From assembly GCF_000730605.1 (NCBI RefSeq), contig NZ_BBIS01000021.1, positions 1 to 64,000 on the forward strand: a stretch of DNA of 64,000 bases, given 5' to 3'. The stretch's first letter is position 1, and the number at the start of each line of letters is the position of its first letter. This DNA is from Pseudomonas monteilii NBRC 103158 = DSM 14164 (GTDB lineage Bacteria; Pseudomonadota; Gammaproteobacteria; Pseudomonadales; Pseudomonadaceae). A model generated the notes under the pieces. That model had not been told where the DNA came from, did not search any database, and saw only the letters and a program-made list of their open reading frames with translations. Positions 59,369 to 64,000 of this stretch are shown here, one piece after another. The position numbers and the translations under genes are program-made.

Positions 59369-60670
59369 TTGTTCTTTGAGCGCCACGGTGGTGGTGAGCG
59401 GGCGTTGCTCGTTCACTTGGAAGGTCAGAACCCTGAGGCGCGCGAAGACCCGCAGGAGTTTCAGGAGCTGGCATTGTCGGCCGGTGCCGACATCGTCTCG
59501 TTGGTCACGGTGTCAAGGCATCAGCCTTCCGCCAAATACCTGATTGGCAGTGGCAAGGTCGAGGAATTGCACGACCTGGTCCATGCCGAGCAGGTAGACC
59601 TGGTGATTTTCAATCACACCCTCACGCCCAGTCAGGAGCGCAACCTTGAACGTGTGTTCGAGTGTCGTGTGCTCGACCGTACCGGGCTGATCCTCGATAT
59701 CTTCGCCCAACGGGCGCGTACCCATGAAGGCAAGCTGCAGGTCGAACTGGCCCAGCTGGAGCACATGAGCACGCGGCTGGTGCGCGGCTGGACCCACCTT
59801 GAGCGACAAAAGGGTGGTATCGGCCTGCGCGGCCCGGGTGAAACCCAGCTGGAAACCGACCGCCGCCTGTTGCGGGTGCGCATACGCCAGATCAAGTCAC
59901 GCCTGGAAAAGGTACGCAGCCAGCGCGAGCAGGCGCGCCGTGGGCGCAAGCGCGCAGACATCCCGTCGGTGTCGCTGGTGGGTTACACCAACGCCGGCAA
60001 GTCCACGCTGTTCAACGCCCTGACCGAATCCGAGGTGTACGCTGCAGACCAGTTGTTCGCCACGCTCGACCCGACCTTGCGTCGGCTTGAGCTGAACGAC
60101 CTGGGGCCGATCGTGCTGGCCGATACCGTGGGCTTCATTCGCCACCTGCCGCACAAGCTGGTCGAGGCATTTCGGGCTACGCTCGAAGAGTCGAGCAACT
60201 CCGACCTGTTGCTGCATGTGATCGACGCCCATGAGCCTGAGCGCATGGAACAGATCGAGCAGGTACTGGCCGTGTTGGGCGAGATTGGTGCCGAAGGCTT
60301 GCCGATCCTCGAGGTGTATAACAAACTCGACTTGCTCGAAGATGTCGAGCCGCAGATCCAGCGCAATGCCGATGGCAAGCCGGAACGGGTCTGGGTATCG
60401 GCACGCGATGGGCGTGGCCTGGAGCTGGTCGGCCAGGCAATTGCCGAGTTGCTGGGGGATGATCTGTTTGTCGGTACCCTGTGTCTGGAGCAGCGTTTTG
60501 CCCGTTTGCGCGCGCAATTCTTTGCCTTGGGTGCCGTGCAGAGTGAAGAGCATGATGAAGAAGGGCGCAGCCTGCTGAGCGTGCGACTGCCCATGGTAGA
60601 ACTGAATCGCCTGGTCAGCCGCGAAGGCATGGAGCCGCAAGTGTTTGTCGAGCAACACACTTTGCAATAA
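59369..60670 (+). CDS. hflX: Ribosome-associated GTPase HflX
   Basis: GTPase that splits stalled or stressed ribosomes. The 433-residue protein has the glycine-rich HflX N-domain (KGGIGLRGPGETQLETDRR) and a G domain with G1 GYTNAGKST (205-213), DTVGFI and NKLDLL. The start codon is TTG, 12 bases after hfq. AGGAG precedes it and no nearer ATG exists. Confidence 0.95.
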   Translation: MFFERHGGGERALLVHLEGQNPEAREDPQEFQELALSAGADIVSLVTVSRHQPSAKYLIGSGKVEELHDLVHAEQVDLVIFNHTLTPSQERNLERVFECRVLDRTGLILDIFAQRARTHEGKLQVELAQLEHMSTRLVRGWTHLERQKGGIGLRGPGETQLETDRRLLRVRIRQIKSRLEKVRSQREQARRGRKRADIPSVSLVGYTNAGKSTLFNALTESEVYAADQLFATLDPTLRRLELNDLGPIVLADTVGFIRHLPHKLVEAFRATLEESSNSDLLLHVIDAHEPERMEQIEQVLAVLGEIGAEGLPILEVYNKLDLLEDVEPQIQRNADGKPERVWVSARDGRGLELVGQAIAELLGDDLFVGTLCLEQRFARLRAQFFALGAVQSEEHDEEGRSLLSVRLPMVELNRLVSREGMEPQVFVEQHTLQ

Positions 60671-60766
60671 ATGCTCGTCGAGGTCGCCGGGCAGCAGTGA
60701 CAGGCATTCTGTAGCATTGGACGGCGCGCCGTGGGCGCGTCTTTGCTTTATCAGATGGAGAGCGCT

Positions 60767-61948
60767 ATGGCTTGGAACGAGCCGGGTGGCAACTCGAACA
60801 ATCAGGATCCCTGGGGCGGCCGCCGTGGTGGCGGTGGCGGTGGTGGTGACAAGAAAGGTCCGCCGGATCTGGACGAGGCCTTCCGCAAATTGCAGGACAG
60901 CCTGAATGGCATGTTCGGCAGTGGCAAGAAACGTGGCGGCGGTGACCGCAATGTCGGCAAGGGCGGTGGCCTTGGCCTGCTGGGCATTGGCCTGGCGGTG
61001 CTGGCTGCCATCTGGCTGTACAGCGCCGTGTACGTGGTCGACGAGCAGGAGCAGGCCGTGGTGCTGCGCTTCGGCAAGTACTATGAGACGGTCGGTCCCG
61101 GCCTGAACATTTACTTCCCGCCGATCGATCGCAAGTACATGGAAAACGTCACGCGTGAGCGTGCCTACACCAAGCAGGGCCAGATGCTGACCGAAGACGA
61201 GAACATCGTCGAGGTGCCGCTGACCGTCCAGTACAAGATCAGCAACCTGCAGGACTTCGTGCTCAACGTCGACCAGCCTGAGGTAAGCCTGCAGCACGCG
61301 ACCGACAGTGCCCTGCGCCACGTGGTGGGTTCCACCTCGATGGACCAGGTGCTCACCGAAGGCCGTGAGCAGATGGCCGTGGATATCCGCGAACGCCTGC
61401 AGCGCTTCCTCGACAACTACCGTACCGGTATCACCGTTACCCAGGTCAACGTACAGAGCGCGGCAGCCCCGCGTGAAGTGCAGGAAGCCTTCGACGACGT
61501 GATCCGTGCCCGCGAAGACGAGCAGCGTGCCCGCAACCAGGCCGAGTCCTACGCCAATGGCGTGGTGCCGGAAGCCCGTGGTCAGGCCCAGCGCATCATC
61601 GAGGACGCCAACGGTTACCGCGACGAAGTCATCGCCCGGGCCAAGGGTGAGGCCGACCGCTTCACCAAGCTGGTCGCCGAGTACCACAAGGCACCTGACG
61701 TGACCCGTCAGCGTCTGTACCTGGAGACCATGCAAGAGGTCTACAGCAATTCGAGCAAGGTCATGGTGGCGACCAAGGACGGGCAGAACAACCTGCTCTA
61801 CCTGCCACTGGACAAGATGGTCGAAGGCAGCCGCAACCCGTCCGCGCCAACCACCAGCGTGTCGCCATCGGTCAACGATGCGGCCGCCCGTGCGGCGCAG
61901 GACCTGCAACAGCAACAGCAGCCGCTGCGTACTAGGGAGAGCCGCTGA
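60767..61948 (+). CDS. hflK: FtsH protease regulator HflK
   Basis: SPFH/prohibitin-family inner-membrane protein that forms a large complex with HflC around FtsH. The 393-residue protein has a Gly-rich N-terminus (residues ~15-70), a membrane helix at about 70-87, then the SPFH domain and an Ala/Glu-rich coiled region. The C-terminus is Gln-rich. The ATG at 60767 follows GGAG. It overlaps hflC (TGATG). Confidence 0.96.
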   Translation: MAWNEPGGNSNNQDPWGGRRGGGGGGGDKKGPPDLDEAFRKLQDSLNGMFGSGKKRGGGDRNVGKGGGLGLLGIGLAVLAAIWLYSAVYVVDEQEQAVVLRFGKYYETVGPGLNIYFPPIDRKYMENVTRERAYTKQGQMLTEDENIVEVPLTVQYKISNLQDFVLNVDQPEVSLQHATDSALRHVVGSTSMDQVLTEGREQMAVDIRERLQRFLDNYRTGITVTQVNVQSAAAPREVQEAFDDVIRAREDEQRARNQAESYANGVVPEARGQAQRIIEDANGYRDEVIARAKGEADRFTKLVAEYHKAPDVTRQRLYLETMQEVYSNSSKVMVATKDGQNNLLYLPLDKMVEGSRNPSAPTTSVSPSVNDAAARAAQDLQQQQQPLRTRESR

Positions 61949-62817
61949 TGAGCAATAGATCGCTGATCGCCCTGATCGCCGCCGTGGTTCTGGCCATCGT
62001 GGCCTGGAACAGCTTCTACATCGTGTCCCAGACCGAGCGTGCGGTACTGCTGCGCTTCGGTAAGGTGGTCCAGGCAGATGTTCAGCCGGGCCTGCACGTG
62101 AAGATCCCGTACGTGAACCAGGTGCGCAAGTTCGACGCCCGCCTCATGACCCTCGACGCCCCGACCCAGCGGTTCCTGACCCTGGAGAAGAAAGCGGTGA
62201 TGGTCGACGCCTACGCCAAGTGGCGCGTCAAGGATGCCGAGCGCTTCTACACCGCCACGTCCGGCATGAAGCAGATCGCCGACGAGCGTCTGTCGCGTCG
62301 TCTGGAAAGCGGCCTGCGCGACCAGTTCGGTAAACGTACCCTGCACGAGGTGGTTTCCGGTGAGCGTGACGCACTGATGGCTGACATCACTGCATCATTG
62401 AACCGCATGGCCAACAAGGAGCTGGGCATTGAAGTGGTCGACGTGCGCGTCAAGGCCATCGACCTGCCGAAGGAAGTCAACCGCAGCGTGTTCGACCGCA
62501 TGAGCACAGAGCGTGAGCGTGAAGCGCGCGAGCACCGTGCCAAGGGTAACGAGCTGGCTGAAGGTATTCGTGCCGACGCCGACCGCCAGCGCCGTGTGCT
62601 GCTGGCCGAGGCCTACCGCGAAGCAGAAGAAACCCGTGGTGACGGCGACGCTCAGGCGGCCGCCATCTATGCCAAGGCCTACAGCCAGGACGCTGATTTC
62701 TATGCGTTCCACCGTAGCCTGCAGGCATACCGCGAGAGCTTCTCGAGCAAGAGCGACGTGCTGGTCCTGGACCCGAAGAACGAGTTCTTCCGTTACCTGG
62801 ACAAGAGCAAGCCGTGA
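61948..62817 (+). CDS. hflC: FtsH protease regulator HflC
   Basis: Partner of HflK in the periplasm-exposed FtsH complex. The 289-residue protein has an N-terminal membrane helix (LIALIAAVVLAIVAWNSFYI), the SPFH domain (ERAVLLRFGKVVQADVQPGL) and a charged coiled segment near 190-230. It begins in a TGATG overlap with hflK. Confidence 0.96.
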   Translation: MSNRSLIALIAAVVLAIVAWNSFYIVSQTERAVLLRFGKVVQADVQPGLHVKIPYVNQVRKFDARLMTLDAPTQRFLTLEKKAVMVDAYAKWRVKDAERFYTATSGMKQIADERLSRRLESGLRDQFGKRTLHEVVSGERDALMADITASLNRMANKELGIEVVDVRVKAIDLPKEVNRSVFDRMSTEREREAREHRAKGNELAEGIRADADRQRRVLLAEAYREAEETRGDGDAQAAAIYAKAYSQDADFYAFHRSLQAYRESFSSKSDVLVLDPKNEFFRYLDKSKP

Positions 62818-63118
62818 TGCTCAGGCCCTGATTTTCATGCAGCGGCGCCCCGCCTGGCAGCTAAAACACCAGGCGGGGTGCATCCTGAATGAAAAGGGGT
62901 GTATGATGAGGCAGCCGGGAAATTTCCCGGCTTTTTTGCGTCTGCAAGGTTGATTGGCAACGCGCCAGTTGACGGTTTGGTCAGCTCGCAAGGCAATTCG
63001 AGGGTATCGGGTACGGTGGCTGCGCTGGGATCAGTGCTGCCCGCTGCTGTGCGCGATACCGGCTTTACTGACGGCTCGCCTGCTGGCAAGCCGCCCGGAC
63101 CAGAGGGGAAATGGCGTA
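62818..63118 (+). other. hflC-hisZ gap: hairpin, terminator, no gene
   Basis: This 301-base gap has no credible coding sequence. In E. coli and P. aeruginosa a small DUF2065 gene (yjeT) lies here, but I see no trace of its hydrophobic protein. Instead there is a strong GC hairpin (62845-62881; CCCCGCCTGG with CCAGGCGGGG) and an intrinsic terminator. The last ~170 bases should hold the hisZ promoter. TTGACG at 62969 is a possible -35 without a good -10. Confidence 0.7.
62913..62937 (+). terminator. Intrinsic terminator of the hfq-hflX-hflKC operon
   Basis: A perfect palindrome AGCCGGGAAATTTCCCGGCT followed by six T. It should separate hfl transcription from hisZ. Confidence 0.9.
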
Positions 63119-64000
63119 ATGGCAACGGTAGACCGCTGGCTGCTGCCAGATGGCATCGAGGAAGTACTGCCACCTGAAGCTGCGCGCATCGAGATCGCGC
63201 GCCGCCAGGTGTTGGACCTGTTCCAGAGTTGGGGCTACGAACTGGTCGTCACCCCGCATATCGAGTACCTGGAGTCGCTGCTCACCGGCGCCGGCCAGGA
63301 CCTGGATCAGCGCACCTTCAAGGTGGTGGACCCGCAGTCCGGCCGCCTGATGGGCTTCCGCGCCGACTTCACCCCGCAGGTGGCGCGCATCGACGCCCAC
63401 ACCCTGCGCCGTGAAGGCCCGAGCCGCCTGTGCTATGCCGGTAGCGTGCTGCACGCCCAGCCGCGTGCACTGTCGACCTCGCGCAGCCCGATCCAGCTGG
63501 GCGCCGAGCTGTATGGCGATGCCAGCCCTACCAGTGATGTCGAAGTCATCAGCCTGATGCTCGCCACGCTGCAGCTGGCCGATGTGCCGGATGTGCACAT
63601 GGACCTGGGCCACGTTGGTATCTACCGTGGCCTGGCCCGTGCCGCCGGCCTGTCCGGTGCGGTGGAGCAGCAACTGTTCGACGCCATGCAACGCAAGGCT
63701 GTCGATGAAGTGCAGGCCCTGACCGCCGATCTGCCGAAAGACCTGGGCAACATGCTGCGCGCTCTGGTCGAGCTATGCGGTGGCCGTGAAGTGCTGGCCG
63801 AAGCCCGCGTGCGCCTGGGCCGTGCCCCGGCCAGCGTGCTGGCAGCGCTGGACGATCTGCTGGCGATCGCTGACCGCCTGGCGTCGCGCTACCCGGACCT
63901 GCCGCTGTACTTCGACCTCGGCGAATTGCGCGGTTACCACTATCACACGGGCGTGGTGTTCGCCGTGTTCGTACCGGGCGAAGGTCAGTCGATCGCCCAA
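63119..64000 (+). CDS. hisZ: ATP phosphoribosyltransferase regulatory subunit HisZ (5' part)
   Basis: HisRS-like subunit required by short-form HisG in the first step of histidine synthesis. 294 codons are visible and the frame is open at the window edge. Full-length HisZ has about 395 residues. It begins [19 protein letters not shown], and class II synthetase motif 2 is recognisable ([14 protein letters not shown]). HisZ lacks aminoacylation activity. The ATG follows GAGGGGAA, and a two-codon ATG-GCG-TAA overlaps its start. Confidence 0.95.
   Translation, partial: MATVDRWLLPDGIEEVLPPEAARIEIARRQVLDLFQSWGYELVVTPHIEYLESLLTGAGQDLDQRTFKVVDPQSGRLMGFRADFTPQVARIDAHTLRREGPSRLCYAGSVLHAQPRALSTSRSPIQLGAELYGDASPTSDVEVISLMLATLQLADVPDVHMDLGHVGIYRGLARAAGLSGAVEQQLFDAMQRKAVDEVQALTADLPKDLGNMLRALVELCGGREVLAEARVRLGRAPASVLAALDDLLAIADRLASRYPDLPLYFDLGELRGYHYHTGVVFAVFVPGEGQSIAQ

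Noticed and set aside
60722..60729. GGCGCGCC palindrome between hflX and hflK as a terminator
   Set aside because: A self-complementary 8-mer without loop or T-run; hflX-hflK read-through is expected.
59897..61915. 672-codon open frame antisense to hflX and hflK
   Set aside because: Shadow frame; coding evidence is entirely on the plus strand.
62899..63177. 92-codon frame in the hflC-hisZ gap
   Set aside because: It spans the intrinsic terminator, overlaps the hisZ start out of frame, and its product is not hydrophobic as DUF2065 would be.

Overview
The window is core chromosome from a member of the Pseudomonas putida group. Codon usage is GC-rich with strong third-position GC bias. The gene order from the put genes through the LPS-core, thiC, parE/parC, mot and hfq-hfl regions matches what I remember of P. 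putida KT2440, and parts of it match P. aeruginosa. REP palindromes with a TTCGCGGG core, typical of P. putida, sit between genes. I see no prophage, insertion sequence, tRNA, rRNA or CRISPR array.

Layout. (1) 55-5925: proline use. putA (minus) and putP (plus) are divergent around a 357-base region with seven TGCAAC/GTTGCA words, the motif bound by PutA ribbon-helix-helix domains. (2) 5995-6831: rlmJ, then a long REP. (3) 7041-20442: LPS core assembly. It holds a carbamoyltransferase, a GT4 enzyme, a Mig-14 protein, a PIG-L deacetylase, three more glycosyltransferases, a kinase-like protein on the minus strand, an O-antigen ligase, msbA and hldE. Several starts overlap the preceding stop, as expected of one operon. 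(4) 20475-24837: a conserved protein with a degenerate Nudix-like box, an aldo/keto reductase coupled to an FAD oxidoreductase, an EmrE-type SMR pump, and a divergent LysR regulator with a LysR-type palindrome over its own ribosome binding site. (5) 24849-27609: waaA and tolC, convergent.

(6) 27736-31344: thiamine region, with a TPP riboswitch, thiC, a REP and the HMP transporter cytX. (7) 31313-40577: a DUF3298-type lipoprotein, then nudF-yqiB-cpdA-yqiA-parE, an order shared with E. coli. Two small envelope-directed genes lie between parE and parC and are coupled to the upstream stops. (8) 40750-44385: a PqiC-like lipoprotein, an AhpA/YtjB-type membrane protein and serB. (9) 44459-49738: psd, rhodanese and an HDOD protein on the minus strand, divergent from motAB. 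motAB has a clear sigma-28 (FliA) promoter. (10) 49784-64000: rsgA, orn, a TRIC/UPF0126 channel, queG, nnrD, tsaE, amiB, mutL, miaA, hfq, hflX, hflK, hflC and the start of hisZ (cut by the window edge). This is the classic gammaproteobacterial hfq superoperon.

Nothing here is a clearly new defence or mobile system. The best leads are regulatory or protein-level: the PutA operator array, the FliA promoter of motAB, the LysR box overlapping its own ribosome binding site, a likely pseudokinase in the LPS cluster, the Nudix-like protein, a two-module membrane sensor beside serB, and the coupling of unrelated envelope genes between the two topoisomerase IV subunits.
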